From NCBI RefSeq assembly GCF_002575655.3, contig NC_053040.3, positions 356,126,267-356,190,266 on the forward strand: a stretch of 64,000 nt of DNA, in the 5' to 3' direction. Each line of letters begins with the position of its first letter. The first letter of the stretch is position 1. The DNA comes from Aegilops tauschii subsp. strangulata (Eukaryota > Streptophyta > Magnoliopsida > Poales > Poaceae). The position numbers and the translations under genes are program-made. Positions 43,883 to 55,114 of the stretch are shown here, piece after piece. Under the pieces are notes generated by a model. The model ran no database searches. It worked only from the letters and a program-made list of their open reading frames with translations, and was not told the origin of the DNA.

Positions 43883-46771
43883 CTATCTGGACTGGGCTAC
43901 CTTGAGCCTATCGCGAATCAACCTTACTTTCTGTTCAGACTCCTTAATCAAATCTGGTCCAAACAACTGACGGTCTCCAACTTCGTCCCATAACAACGGT
44001 GTTCTACACCTTCTTCCGTACAAAGCTTCGAAAGGGGCCATTTTCAAACTGGTTTGATAACTGTTGTTATAAGAAAACTCCGCATATGGCAAATTGTCGT
44101 CCCAACTAGATCCATAATCTAGTGCACAAGCTCTCAGCATGTCCTCCAAAATCTGGTTGACTCTCTCGGTCTGTCCATCTGTCTGTGGGTGAAAAGCTGT
44201 ACTAAATTCTAGCCTGGTTCCCAATGTTTCATGTAACTGCTTCCAAAACTTCGAGGTAAACTGGGTTCCTCTATCTGATACAATGGTCCTCGGAACTGCA
44301 TGCAAACATACGATCCTGGTCATGTATATCTTTGCCAACTTAGCACTGGTGTAAGTGGTCTTCACTGGAATGAAATGAGCCACTTTCGTCAAACGGTCGA
44401 CTACAACCCATATTGAGTCATAGCCTGAACGAGTCCTGGGTAATCCTGTGATAAAATCCATGCCTATTTTATCCCACTTCCATTCGGGTATCGGCAATGG
44501 TTGTAGCAATCCTGCTGGCTTCTGATGCTCTGCCTTCACTCTCTGACATACATCACAAACTGCTACATACTCTGCAATATCCTTCTTTATTCCTGTCCAC
44601 CAGAAAGTATTCTTCAGATCCAAATACATCTTGGTATTTCCTGGGTGAATCGAGTACGGTGAATCATGGGCTTCTTGCAAAATCAACTTCCTGATCTCCG
44701 GATCTTTTGGCACATACACGCGGTCCTCAAACCATAAGGTATCGTGCTCATCCTCATGAAATCCCTTGGCTTTTCCTTTGCTCATCTTCTCCTTTATCTC
44801 TTCAATCTCCTTGTCTGTCTTCTGAGCTTCTCTGATCCTTTCCATCAAGGTAGACTGAATCTCCAGTGTCGCTAAATAGCCTCTGGGGACTATTTCCAAA
44901 CATAGTTCGCGAAGGTCCTCGGCTAACTCCTGAGGTAACTCTCCTGTCATGAGGTTGTTGACATGACTCTTGCGGCTCAACGCGTCTGCTACTACGTTAG
45001 CCTTCCCTGGGTGATAATGCAATCTCATATCATAATCCTTAATAAGCTCCAACCATCTCCTCTGTCTGAGATTTAACTCCTTCTGCGTGAAAATATACTT
45101 CAAACTCTTGTGATCCGTATACACCTCACAATGGTTTCCGATGAGGAAATGTCTCCATGTCTTCAACGCATGCACCACGGCTGCTAACTCCAAATCGTGC
45201 GTAGCATAATTCTTCTCATGGGGTTTAAGTTGTCGTGAAGCATATGACACAACTCTTCCTTCCTGCATAAGCACTCCTCCAAGTCCTTGACGACAAGCGT
45301 CGCAATAAACTTCATAGTCTTTGCGTTGATCTGGTAGAATCAACACTGGTGATGTAACCAATCGTTTCTTCAACTCCTGGAAACTAGCTTCACATTCCTC
45401 AGTCCAATTGAATTTGGTGTCCTTCTTTAATAGCTCATTCATGGGCTTAGCAATCTTCGAGAAATTCTCGATGAATCTCCGGTAGTATCCTGCAAGTCCA
45501 AGAAAACTCCGGATCTCTCCAACTGACGTGGGTGATTCCCAACTTGTCACTGTGTCAACTTTGGCAGGGTCTACTGCTATTCCTTCTCCGGAAATAACGT
45601 GTCCAAGGAATCCAACTTCCTTCAGCCAAAATTCACATTTACTGAACTTGGCATATAGCTGATGTTCTCTGAGCTTCTCAAGTACCAATCGCAAATGCTC
45701 CTCATGCTCTTCCTCATTCTTGGAAAAGACTAAAATATCATCAATGAACACCATGACGAACTTATCCAAAAACTCCATAAACACTTTGTTCATCAGGTTC
45801 ATGAAATAGGCAGGTGCGTTAGTCAGACCAAATGACATAACGGTATACTCATACAATCCATATCTGGTGGTAAAAGCCGTCTTAGGTATATCCTGCTCTC
45901 GAATCTTTAACTGATGGTATCCTGATCGTAGATCGATCTTGGAAAATACTTTAGCTCCTTGTAGGCGGTCAAACAAATCATTGATCATCGGCAGTGGGTA
46001 CTTGTTTTTGATGGTTACTTCATTCAATCCACGGTAATCAACAACCATCCTCAACGATCCATATTTCTTCTCCACTAGAAGTACTGGTGATCCCCAAGGT
46101 GACGAACTTGGGCGAATATATCCTTTATCCAGTAACTCCTTGATCTGCTTCTTAATTTCCTCCAAATCTTTTGCGGGCATCCTGTACGGTCTCTTAGATA
46201 TTGGCCCTGTGCCTGGCAAAAGTTCAATCAAGAACTCAATGTCTCTATCCGGTGGCATGCCAGGCAACTCTTCTGGAAATACATCCGGGTAATCCTTCAC
46301 CACTGGTACTTCCTCCTGTACAACTCCTGATAGGGAATTTACTTGGGTCCTCTTCGGCATATGCTGGGATACATACTTAATCCTTTTTCCTTCTGGGGTG
46401 GTAAGCAAAATCGTCTTGCTGGCGCAATCGATGTTTCCTCCATACAACGATAGCCAATCCATTCCCAAAATCACATCCAAACCTTGCGACTCCAAAACTA
46501 TGAGGTCTGAGGGGAAAACATGCCTACCAATGGACAATGGCATCTGAAAACATCCTTGGCTTGCCATATACTCTGCTCCTGGCGAGGTTACTAGCATAGG
46601 TGTTCTGAGAACTTTGGTGGGCAATTTAAACTTATCCACAAATCCCCTTGATATGTATGAATGAGATGCACCAGTATCGAAAAGAACGATTGCAGTAAAT
46701 GACTTAACCAAAAACTTACCTATTACTGCATCAAGCTGTGCTTCAACCTCCTCCACGCTGATGTGGTTCAC
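43883..46771 (-). CDS. Tekay pol: protease, reverse transcriptase, RNase H, integrase
   Basis: A 962-residue open frame. Protease motif [12 protein letters not shown] is near residue 31. Reverse-transcriptase motifs are [16 protein letters not shown] and the catalytic [10 protein letters not shown] (near residue 342). RNase H is marked by [15 protein letters not shown]. Integrase has a zinc motif ([11 protein letters not shown] with [14 protein letters not shown]) and a core with [20 protein letters not shown] and [13 protein letters not shown] carrying D, D and E. All catalytic motifs look present. It is in frame with gag upstream and the chromodomain downstream, separated by one stop on each side. 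It would make and integrate the DNA copy. Confidence 0.92.
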   Translation of the reverse strand: MNHISVEEVEAQLDAVIGKFLVKSFTAIVLFDTGASHSYISRGFVDKFKLPTKVLRTPMLVTSPGAEYMASQGCFQMPLSIGRHVFPSDLIVLESQGLDVILGMDWLSLYGGNIDCASKTILLTTPEGKRIKYVSQHMPKRTQVNSLSGVVQEEVPVVKDYPDVFPEELPGMPPDRDIEFLIELLPGTGPISKRPYRMPAKDLEEIKKQIKELLDKGYIRPSSSPWGSPVLLVEKKYGSLRMVVDYRGLNEVTIKNKYPLPMINDLFDRLQGAKVFSKIDLRSGYHQLKIREQDIPKTAFTTRYGLYEYTVMSFGLTNAPAYFMNLMNKVFMEFLDKFVMVFIDDILVFSKNEEEHEEHLRLVLEKLREHQLYAKFSKCEFWLKEVGFLGHVISGEGIAVDPAKVDTVTSWESPTSVGEIRSFLGLAGYYRRFIENFSKIAKPMNELLKKDTKFNWTEECEASFQELKKRLVTSPVLILPDQRKDYEVYCDACRQGLGGVLMQEGRVVSYASRQLKPHEKNYATHDLELAAVVHALKTWRHFLIGNHCEVYTDHKSLKYIFTQKELNLRQRRWLELIKDYDMRLHYHPGKANVVADALSRKSHVNNLMTGELPQELAEDLRELCLEIVPRGYLATLEIQSTLMERIREAQKTDKEIEEIKEKMSKGKAKGFHEDEHDTLWFEDRVYVPKDPEIRKLILQEAHDSPYSIHPGNTKMYLDLKNTFWWTGIKKDIAEYVAVCDVCQRVKAEHQKPAGLLQPLPIPEWKWDKIGMDFITGLPRTRSGYDSIWVVVDRLTKVAHFIPVKTTYTSAKLAKIYMTRIVCLHAVPRTIVSDRGTQFTSKFWKQLHETLGTRLEFSTAFHPQTDGQTERVNQILEDMLRACALDYGSSWDDNLPYAEFSYNNSYQTSLKMAPFEALYGRRCRTPLLWDEVGDRQLFGPDLIKESEQKVRLIRDRLKVAQSR

Positions 46772-46870
46772 GTGTCCTTTGTTGAACGGGTTCGGCTTCT
46801 TCCCAGAGCTTCCATTACCATTTCCATTCTGGGCTTCAGGACAATCAGTTGCATAATGTCCAGTCTTCTG

Positions 46871-47764
46871 TCACTTGAAACAGGTAACGTGACTTAGATC
46901 CCTCTTGGCTCGGGTGGATGGGTTGGTGCGGTTCTGTCCGTTGGTTCCTCCATTTCCATTACCATTCTTGGAGCCATTATGGTTGTGCGAACTACCTCCT
47001 CCATGGGTATGCTGAAACTGTCCTCCCGGCTTCGGGGCAATACGAGGCTTCTGTTGAGCTCCAGAGTTATACTTCCCTTCTCCATACTTCCTCTTACGGT
47101 TTTCAATCTGCTGTTGCTTCCCTTCAATCATGAGAGCTCTATCTACCAGCTCCTGGTAGTTGTTGAAGGTTTCTACCATCAACTGCATACTCAGTTCATC
47201 ATTTAGTCCTTCCAAAAATTTCTCCTGCTTAGCAGCATCTGTAGCAACGTCATCTGGTGCATAACATGCTAATTTACTGAATTCCTCCACATACTGGCCT
47301 ACGGTGCGTCCTCCTTGGCGTAGGTTGCGAAACTCACGCTTCTTCATAGCCATAGCTCCTGCTGAAACATGTGCTGTACGGAAAGCTTGCTGAAACTGGT
47401 CCCATGTGACAGTGTCAATAGGGTGCGTTGCTGTATAATTCTCCCACCATGATGCTGCGGGTCCATCAAGCTGATGTGCGGCAAAACACACTCTTTCCGC
47501 ATCTGTGCATCCTGCAGTGGTCAACTCCCTTCCAACTTTGCGGAGCCAATCGTCTGCAACAATCGGCTCGGTGCTACTGGAGAACACCGGCGGGTTTAGC
47601 CTTAAGAAACGGGCTAAGTGATCAACAGGTGGTGGTGGTGGGTTGTTGTTGTTGTTGTTGTTGCCTTGGTTCTGCACTAACACTTGCATCAGGGCATTCT
47701 GTTGCTGAATCAACTGGGTGATCTCCGGTGGGAAAACAAATCCGGTATCGCGTCTCGGAGGCAT
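46871..47764 (-). CDS. Tekay gag, ending in a stop inside the zinc knuckle
   Basis: 297 residues from ATG 47764. A poly-Asn/poly-Pro run (NNNNNNNPPPPP, from a GTT/GGT repeat at 47630-47660) is followed by the gag domain (FLRLNPPVFSSSTEP, FRNLRQGGRTVGQYVEEFSKL, FLEGLNDELSMQL). The protein stops with CFK and a TGA at 46873-46871, where the second Cys of the CCHC zinc knuckle is expected. The remaining knuckle residues follow in frame. The stop therefore removes the knuckle unless it is read through. Gag and pol are otherwise one frame. Confidence 0.9.
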   Translation of the reverse strand: MPPRRDTGFVFPPEITQLIQQQNALMQVLVQNQGNNNNNNNPPPPPVDHLARFLRLNPPVFSSSTEPIVADDWLRKVGRELTTAGCTDAERVCFAAHQLDGPAASWWENYTATHPIDTVTWDQFQQAFRTAHVSAGAMAMKKREFRNLRQGGRTVGQYVEEFSKLACYAPDDVATDAAKQEKFLEGLNDELSMQLMVETFNNYQELVDRALMIEGKQQQIENRKRKYGEGKYNSGAQQKPRIAPKPGGQFQHTHGGGSSHNHNGSKNGNGNGGTNGQNRTNPSTRAKRDLSHVTCFK

Positions 47765-47961
47765 CTGATAGGTTAGAAAAGATGAGAGTTAAGAATAGAA
47801 TGAGGTCTAGAGGGAAAACATTACCCATATGCTCATGAGACAAATACAATCAATATCACTCAATCAATTCAAACAAGGCATATAATCGATCTAACTAGCG
47901 TTACAAAGTGCTTGAACTATACTATTAAATGGGGGAAAACTACTACTGATATGGTGGTCTA

Positions 47962-48693
47962 CTAGAAATTCTGATCAGTTGAAGACTCCATGATGTCTGC
48001 TCCAGCTTCATCAACAAAGTCATCTTCACTTGGTTCCGAGTCGGTGTCGTCGATGATGATGTAGTTATCCGGACAAGTGCATTCGTCATCCTTTGCTTTT
48101 GGCACTGGATTTCCCATGAATACTCCAATCTTCTTCTGCAGGTCGTCATTCTTCCCTACTAGTGCGATGATTTCCTCCATATAATCCTCGCGTGTAGCCT
48201 TGAGTTCTTCCTCCAGCTCCTTGATCTTGGTTAATGCCTTCTTCAGTTCTTCCTTGTCCGTGCACATCTGGTTCTCCTGGCGACGAATGTGTTGGTTTTG
48301 CTCCTGGATGAAAGCTGCAATTGATCCATCCTTCTTGGTTCTGATCATCTCCCATTGCGCGTCTCGGCATCCACAAATCTGATAAATTGTATCCTTATGC
48401 TCCTGGTGGTAGACTTCTCCAATGCGTCCCATAGCGATGTGGGCGGCCATGCTCTTCCCTAAACTCCAGGTTGGTGCTTCGAAAACCAATCTTATGGGTT
48501 CAGTAACTGGCACAAACGTCCTTCCTGGAATGTGAACTTGAATCTTCCAGCTCTCCTCTTCGGGTAATGTGGCGTTGTAGGTTCCGGTGATGCTTGGTAT
48601 TACTATGTTCAAGTACTTGGTGACTTCCTTCAAGTGTCGACCAAAAGGCGTGTCTTCATCGGGTTGCCTGAACATGCTCCTTGCATCCGCCAT
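47962..48693 (-). CDS. Extra ORF ahead of gag in the Tekay element, 243 residues, intact
   Basis: The ORF runs in element orientation from ATG 48693 to a stop at 47962. It starts about 95 bases after the primer-binding site and ends about 200 bases before gag, so it is the first ORF on the genomic RNA. Residues 1-100 look globular (KIQVHIPGRTFVPVTEPIRL). Residues about 130-190 are a Glu/Lys/Leu-rich coiled-coil candidate (KEELKKALTKIKELEEELKA). Residues 205-240 are very acidic (DDTDSEPSEDDFVDE). It has no stop codon while gag-pol has two. I do not recognise the family. Extra ORFs ahead of gag are known in some Tat/Ogre elements, but I do not know one as standard for Tekay. Confidence 0.7.
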   Translation of the reverse strand: MADARSMFRQPDEDTPFGRHLKEVTKYLNIVIPSITGTYNATLPEEESWKIQVHIPGRTFVPVTEPIRLVFEAPTWSLGKSMAAHIAMGRIGEVYHQEHKDTIYQICGCRDAQWEMIRTKKDGSIAAFIQEQNQHIRRQENQMCTDKEELKKALTKIKELEEELKATREDYMEEIIALVGKNDDLQKKIGVFMGNPVPKAKDDECTCPDNYIIIDDTDSEPSEDDFVDEAGADIMESSTDQNF

Positions 48694-48788
48694 TCCTAAA
48701 AGAGTAGAAAGTGGAGAGGGGTCAGAAATGAGAAGAGAGAAGCTTTCTAGGGCTTAAGCTTAGTGGTCGTGTCCTACAGTCAGTGTGT

Positions 48789-48800
48789 GCTCTGATACCA
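48789..48800 (-). other. Primer-binding site of Tekay element (initiator tRNA-Met)
   Basis: The minus strand reads TGGTATCAGAGC, four bases from the 5' LTR end, an exact match to the classical initiator-tRNA-Met site. Confidence 0.92.
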
Positions 48801-48804
48801 CCTT

Positions 48805-51544
48805 TGTAGCGACCAGACCTCAAATGGTCTGTGCTGCTGTGCACCAGTGTCATCCCTGGATCAGTAATGCTGACACACATAGTACAAACGGAGGATTTAT
48901 AACAGAGTAGCAATCACACACTTATTACATCGAATATCTCCAAAGAGAATAAGTATGATAAATATGGCTTAAGGCCATCTAAATACGATAACAGCGGAAG
49001 ACTTGGAAGATAAGTGAGTCCATCAACTCCAGCGGCATCACTGAGTATAAGACCACGACCTAAGGCACCTTACTCGTCGTCTGAAAAGTCTGCAACATGA
49101 AACGTTGCAGCCCGAAAACGGGTCAGCACATAGAATATGCTGGCAAAATAACACATAGAGAATAACGAACATAGTGATACTATACTACATGCATATTTGG
49201 CTGGTGGAAAGCTCTATGGTTATGGTTTTGCGAAAAAGCCAATTTTTCCCTACTACAAAGGAATAAATTTTATTTAACTATCATGGTGGTTGTTAAACAT
49301 TGACATGGTTGACAGCATCTCAATCCCAATTAAGAATCATCATTAACCCAACAAAATTAATTAAAAGTAACATGGTGATGAGATTCACATGATAATCCAA
49401 GTACTAGATACTCAAGTTGTCCATAACCGGAGACACGGCTAACCATGATTAGTTTGTACACTCTGCAGAGGTTTGCGCACTTTTCCCCACAAGACTCGAT
49501 CGCCTCCGCTTGATTCTCGCACTACATGATGTTTGACAAACGGATGACCGAGACACAGCCTTTCAGGAACAATCACTCTTTACTCCGGGTGGACAGTTAC
49601 ACCTACTTTCCCCTACATCTGCTAGCCCACCTCTTCAAGAGATCATGTAACCTACTCAACTATGCTAGAGCCCATAATAGCTTGTGGCTGCACACGGAAG
49701 TTTCTAGCATGAATAATCTTATGATCCCTTTGAGCTTGGGTGGCGGTCCTTATACAAACAGACAACACTGGGTTCTCCAGGTGCCTCAATCCACCCAGAT
49801 GTGAGTTTTAGTTGCCACCTTAAGTAAACCATTATTAACAATCTCACATCCGTCATGAATTTCACTCAAACCCAATCCATGTCTACGAGCATAGCATGGC
49901 AATATAATAGCAACGTAGAAGTAACTCCCAAGGGTTTGATAAATAAAACAGGTAATAGGTACTACCTCAACTACTTCCCAATACCCACAATTTAATTAGA
50001 TCCTAACCATGCAATGTTTGAGGAAATGGATCTAATGCAATAAAAACTGGGTATGGAAGGTATGATCAAAGTGTTACTTGCCTTGCTGATGATCCGCGAA
50101 ACCTAGCGATTCGAAGTAACAAGCGGCACACTCCGGGTACTCTATCGCAAACAAACAAGCAAACAATAAGTACTCATCTAATGCACAGGTAAAACTCGAA
50201 TGAAAAATCCAACCAGAAAGTTCAACTTAAGAACTCCGGTTTGCGAAAAGAATCAACTCGAACGAAGCAACGAAAATCAAACGGCGAAAGAAACAAGCTT
50301 CATTTACTAATCTGAATCTAGGTCAAATTTTACAGTAGCAAAAACTTGTTTGAGTAGGTTAAACGGAAAGAGAATTTCGAGAAGAAACTCTAGGCGCTTG
50401 AATCGCCTGATTCCGATAAATTAGCGAAAATTTAAACAAAAACGAAGATCCGATCAGAAATCGAGATCTGAGATAATCAGGAAAAATCCGACGAAAAAGA
50501 CAAAAACGAACGAACGGTTAAAGAACGGACGTTCGTTAACAGAGAAAATCCGACGAACGCGTTCGTTAAAACGAACGGGTCGGTGAACGTTCACAAAATA
50601 ACAAAACCGAAGAAATAAACCGATCTAGGGTTTTTTTTTAAAAACGAATTGTTTTTTTAAACAAAACCGGCAAACGACGGCGAGGTGTACCTCGACGGGG
50701 CAGGGCTCCGGCGAGGCGGCGGGGTGCGGCGGGGCTCGGGGGTGCTCGGGGCGGCGAGGGGCGGCTCCGGCGGCGGCGAACTGCGAGCGGGGCGGCGGCT
50801 CGAGGCGGCGGCGGTGCGGGCTACCAGCGGCGGCGGCTCGGGCGGGCTCGGGGCGCGGGTACGGGGTGAAGGGGGGGCGGCGGCGGCTTATAAGAGGGGG
50901 GGTGGCGGCTTGGAGGAGCGGGCAAGGCGGCGGGGCTCCCGTGCTCGAGCCGGACACGGCGCGGCGGCGGCGCTGGCGTACGCGGGGAGGAGACGCGGGG
51001 GTGGGCCGGCGGCTCTGCTGGGCCTCGGCCCGGTCGGGCGCGGCGCAATTTTTTTTTTAAAACGTTCCGCCGAAAAATTCGTAGAAAAATAAATAAAAAT
51101 CCAAAAAAGAGAAAACAAATTTTCCCCGTCTAGTTAGAATATTTAGAACAGGGTGAACATTTTTTTCTGACACAAAAATAAATTTTTGAAAACATGCAAT
51201 ATTTTTTTAATGCAATTAAAATTGCAAATAAAATCCGAATAAAATCCAACAAATGATTTTAACATTTTTCCTCCAATATTTCATTTGTTTTGGAGAAGTC
51301 ATATTTTCTCCTCTCATTTATTTTTAAATGAAATATTTTTTCGGAGAGAAAATAATTAAAACCAAAATCCTCGTTTTATTATTTGATGAAAATCAAATAT
51401 GCAAAATTCGAGAAAATCCCCAACTCTCTCCGAGGGTCCTTGAGTTGCTTAGGATTTATCGAGGATTTGTTGAAATGCAATAAAATATGATATGCAATGA
51501 TGATCTATATATAACATACCAAATTGAAAATTTGGGATGTTACA
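48805..51544 (-). repeat. 5' LTR of Tekay element
   Basis: 2740 bp, nearly identical to 40618-43360, with the same GC-rich block at about 50690-51050. The ORF pair at 41339 and 49526 (92 codons in each LTR) is identical because the LTRs are, and has no recognised motif. Confidence 0.92.
50888..50893 (-). promoter_or_regulatory. TATA-like box in Tekay 5' LTR
   Basis: CTTATAAGC on the minus strand sits upstream of a GC-rich leader and is conserved in both LTRs (42703-42708 in the other). Confidence 0.6.
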
Positions 51545-51972
51545 CAAAACCGCTTGTAAAACTGACGCTAGTAAATTAAAGCAGATGGTCTCGGGCGAAG
51601 GTGCTTGGTTGGTCGATTTCGACTAGTAAAATATTGGAAGTACTTCACACACGATAAAAACGCTGAACGACCCTCTGACAATTGCTAATCCAGCCGTTAG
51701 CTGCTGTTTCAGCCTTGCCCATGGATGGCATGATACGCACGTCGTGCATGTATCGTCTGGTAATGTCGTCCATATAGCAGTGCTCGTAAAATATACACTG
51801 GTCTCTCAAATTACACCTCGGGCCCTCGGTTTCATTACGCCTGTATTTTATGCGTTGTTTATGATGACGAGTAAATTACACTTGTATGTTAATACAGGTT
51901 TGAAATAAACAAGAGCTCCCAAGCGCGGCCTTACCGTTTCATGCCGTCTCAGTTTCTCGAAGGTGCTCATAG
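51545..51972. other. Flank to the right of the Tekay insertion
   Basis: Continuation of the 29.6-40.6 kb block after the target duplication. No element recognised. It may hold an intron before the exon-like ORF that follows, since CTCATAG before GTGTCC at 51966-51972 is acceptor-like. Confidence 0.4.
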
Positions 51973-52149
51973 GTGTCCGATGATCCTGGCTTCCTGAATG
52001 AGCTGCAGGCGCTGTATCAGACCATCCATAGGGCCCGCGAGGCCCTCTCCATTGTCCTTCGAGTTGTTGCGCTCGCCGTGGCGCCGAGCATTGTTAACAT
52101 CGTCAACGAACATGAGGATTCAGGAGATGACTTTATTTTGACTGGATGA
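51973..52149 (+). other. Exon-like ORF of 58 codons ending in TGA
   Basis: The frame from GTG 51973 to TGA 52147-52149 encodes a peptide of balanced composition: helical LNELQALYQTIHRAREALS, then a hydrophobic stretch IVLRVVALAVAPSIVNIV and an acidic end NEHEDSGDDF. No ATG in frame precedes it; an in-frame TAG forms part of an acceptor-like CATAG just upstream. It could be the last exon of a captured gene. I do not recognise it. Confidence 0.35.
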
Positions 52150-53220
52150 CACTAGGGACCCACTAGGGCCATAGCCGTACGTATGCAAGTGCCTCCTTAT
52201 TATGTACAACTATATTTTTTTTGCTTTCTCCTGGTTTCCTGACATCACGGTCCCACACCATTGTCAACCTATGTAGTCAATATAAACGAGAGAATTGCAC
52301 AAGGTGCGGCCGATAGCTGGGACCAAGCAGCTCGAGCGGTATTTGTGTTTTTGAGGCGTGAGCACTGCAGAGTTTTTCTTGGCGATGGTTTCGTTGTTTT
52401 TTCAGAGGAGAGCAGGGTATTAACTGGGCGGGCTGTGGCCCGTCTAGCCCAGGCCAGATATCCGGCCCAGATACTAATTTTTTCAACATGAAAATGGCTA
52501 GCCTAGCTATACATCTTTTTGAGGAATACCCAGGCAAGGTCAACTTGTTATTCTCCGCCCCGCTGGGCTGCAAATCTTTCCTAGGAGGGATGCATTAGGC
52601 TTAACAGGATAATGGGCTTTAAAAAATAATAAATGGGATGTAATTATAAAAACTGGGCAGTAACTATAAAAAAATGCACCAAACACGAAATTAGTTTATA
52701 AAATATTATTTATGGATTTTGAAAATCTTAAATTTTCATTGTTGCGCGCGAATGTTTCATTGGATTTTTACGTAATACAAATTTATATTTAATCTGACTA
52801 GAAATTTCGGGATAAAAATATTTCGGATCCCATGAAAATGTGGGAAGTTTTATTGAATTCTGTCTTCAACGGTTGGTTGAAATTATTAATCGTTGTCCTA
52901 GATTGAAAATGGGTTGTACTTTTAACAAACTGTAAATGGGCTGTTGTAAATTCCATTAGAATTCAAAATGGGCTGTACATTCTTCCAAAACGCAAATGGG
53001 CTATAAGTTCTCTGCCACACACTTGTGGGCCTACTAAGTGACACGTCCCCTAAAAAAATAAGTTGACGCGTATGCAAGGCTTCGTCAACTTATTATAGTT
53101 AACACACGGTTCTAGCAGCAGCGGCCGTTGGATGTCTATCCAACAGATGTCGTGCTTCTTCTTCAATCTCGGATATTCTTAGCTTCGGCCGCCCAAAAAA
53201 TGATTCCTCCCCCTGACATC
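52150..53220. other. CACTA copy 2 subterminal region with GGGCTG motifs
   Basis: From about 52600 to 53000 the phrase AAATGGG(C/A)TGTA recurs at least five times in an AT-rich setting, similar in style to subterminal repeats. GTGGGCCTACTAAGT appears at 53025 and again in the duplicated blocks. No gene seen. Confidence 0.5.
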
Positions 53221-54600
53221 TAGGGCACACCGTTTCGGAGGCTGACCTGTGGGCCTACTAAGTTGGAGCGTACCAAGGGCTTTGTCAACTTAGTCAATAT
53301 AAATGATTCTAGCTTCAGTGACCGTACGATGTCCATCCAACGGCCGTAGTGCTTCTTCAACCTCTGGTCTTCTTGGTCCAGCCGCCCAAAGCAGCGCCGG
53401 TCGTGCCGCCTGCTCCTGCCTCCCGAGGCCGGCTGTGCTGCCGCGGAGGCCTTACCGCCCCCATACTACTCCCACCGCTGGCCAGGCTATCCGTCTACTC
53501 ACCCACACCCCCTGTTATTCTGCGGCGACGGTAACCTCACACCGCAGCCGAACCAGTGAACCCTCGTACTCCTCTCTGCGTGGGCTTCCACTGCTGCGTC
53601 TTCCCCGGCTCCGCGTCGTCCCCTTCCTAGGCCTCGCCGTCGTCCACCGCCCTGGTGCTCTCGGCGCGGCGTGGTCAACGTGGTCAACGACTGACTTCCA
53701 TCAGACGAGTATTGTACGTGGAGTGGCTGACAGCTGCGTCCATGGCGGCCGCAAGGAAGTGCCTCCTTATTACACGCAAAATAATTATTCCTCCACCTGA
53801 CAGCGGGGACCCACCGGACGGGCCACCTTATTTCACGAAAAAATCTTTCCCCCCTGACTGTTGGGACCCATCGGACGGGCCATCGTATTTCGCAAAAAAA
53901 ACATTCCCCCCGCTGTCAGCTCGGACCCACCGGAAGTGCCTCCTTATTACGCACAAAAAAATGAATACTCCCTCTGCTAGCTGGGACCCACCTTGGTGGG
54001 AGGCTGACTTGTGGGCCTACTAAGTTGACGGGGACGGAGGGCTTTGTCAACTTAGTCAATATGAACGATTCTAGCTCCAGTGACCGTACGATGTCCATCC
54101 AACGGCCGTAGTGCTTCTTCAACCTTTGGTCTTCTTGCTCCAGCCGCCCAAAGCAGCGCCGGTCATGCCGCCTGCTCCTGCCTCCCGTGGCCGGCTGTGC
54201 TGCCGCGGAGGCCTCACCGCCCCTACTATTCCCACCGCTGGCCAGGCCCTGCGGCGACGGCAGCCTCACACCGCAGCCGAACGAGTGAACCCTCATACTC
54301 CTCTCCGCGTGGGCATCCACTGCCGCGTCTTCACCGGCTCCGCGTCGTCCCCTTCCTTGGCCTCGCCGTCGTCCACCGCCCTGGTGCTCTTGGCGCGGCG
54401 TGGTCAACGTGGTCAAGGAACGACTTCCATGCGACGTGGACTGTACGTGGAGAGGCTGACAGCTGGGTCTACGGCGGCAGCAAGCAAGTGGCTCCTTATT
54501 ACACGGAAAATAAAGATTCCTCCACCTGACAGCAGGGACCCACCGGACGGGCCACCGTATTTCACGAAAAAAACGTTTCCCCCCTGACTGCTGGGACCCA
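53221..54600 (+). repeat. Tandem duplication of a 770 bp GC-rich block
   Basis: About 53225-53990 and 53995-54600 are direct repeats with small deletions, sharing CCGTACGATGTCCATCCAAC, GCCGCCCAAAGCAGCGCC, TGGTGCTCT(C/T)GGCGCGGCG and the motif GACCCACCGGACGGGCCACC, which is itself repeated inside each block. A fainter third copy starts near 53030. The 100-268 codon ORFs on both strands are by-products of the GC content and of the repeat. This looks like a subterminal array of the CACTA element. Confidence 0.75.
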
Positions 54601-55114
54601 CCAGCTACACCTTCGCACGCAAGGAAGTGCGTCCGGGCAAAAAAAATGATTCGCCCCCTGACTGCTGGGACCCACCAGCTATATCTTCGCAGGCAAGGAA
54701 GTGCCTGACAGTCGGGACCCACCTGGTCGAAGTGTACGTAGCGTTGTCATTCTGGTTGCGAACATGTACGTACATATATACTGGTCGATGTAGAGGCGCG
54801 CACGTGTCGTAGTAGAGGCGCGTACGTGTCGTAGTAGAGGCGCGCACGTAGCATGTACACGTACGTACAGCGGCCAGGGTGCAAGAAAGAAAATACGGCC
54901 ACGTACGTACATACGGGCAGGGTCTCGAACGCCTACTCGCGCATACGTACAGCGAGGGCTCGTGTACATGGCTGGGTCGGAACGGAGAAACAACGTCGTC
55001 GTCGTGTTCATGGGGAGGCAACGGAATGCGTCGTGTTCATGGGGAGGCAACGGAATGTGTCGTGTTCCTGGGGAGGGGTGTGGCGTACCGCAAAACAGAG
55101 GAAACGGACATCCT
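54601..55114 (+). repeat. GC-rich short tandem arrays
   Basis: GTAGAGGCGCG(C/T)ACGT(G/A)(T/G)(C/A)G recurs three times (54790-54850). GTCGTGTTCATGGGGAGGCAACGGAATG recurs about three times from 54999. The last of these runs into GGGGTGTGGCGTACCGCAAAAC, the unit of the 71 bp array at 59366, showing that the two sides were joined before the solo LTR inserted. Confidence 0.75.

Larger units (their letters stand above)
40618..51544 (-). mobile_element. Tekay-clade Gypsy chromovirus, full length, nearly intact
   Basis: Two LTRs of 2743 and 2740 bp, the target duplication CAAAA (40613-40617 and 51545-51549), a primer-binding site for initiator tRNA-Met, a polypurine tract and a minus-strand gag-protease-RT-RNase H-integrase-chromodomain polyprotein define a complete element of 10.9 kb. 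The polyprotein frame is broken by only two stop codons. I counted about a dozen differences in the first 1.3 kb of the LTRs, near 1%, so insertion is recent. An extra 243-residue ORF precedes gag. Confidence 0.93.

Noticed and set aside
53303..54722. ORFs of 121-268 codons on both strands
   Set aside because: They fall in the GC-rich duplicated block, are open in several frames at once and include the repeat units. No recognisable domain.
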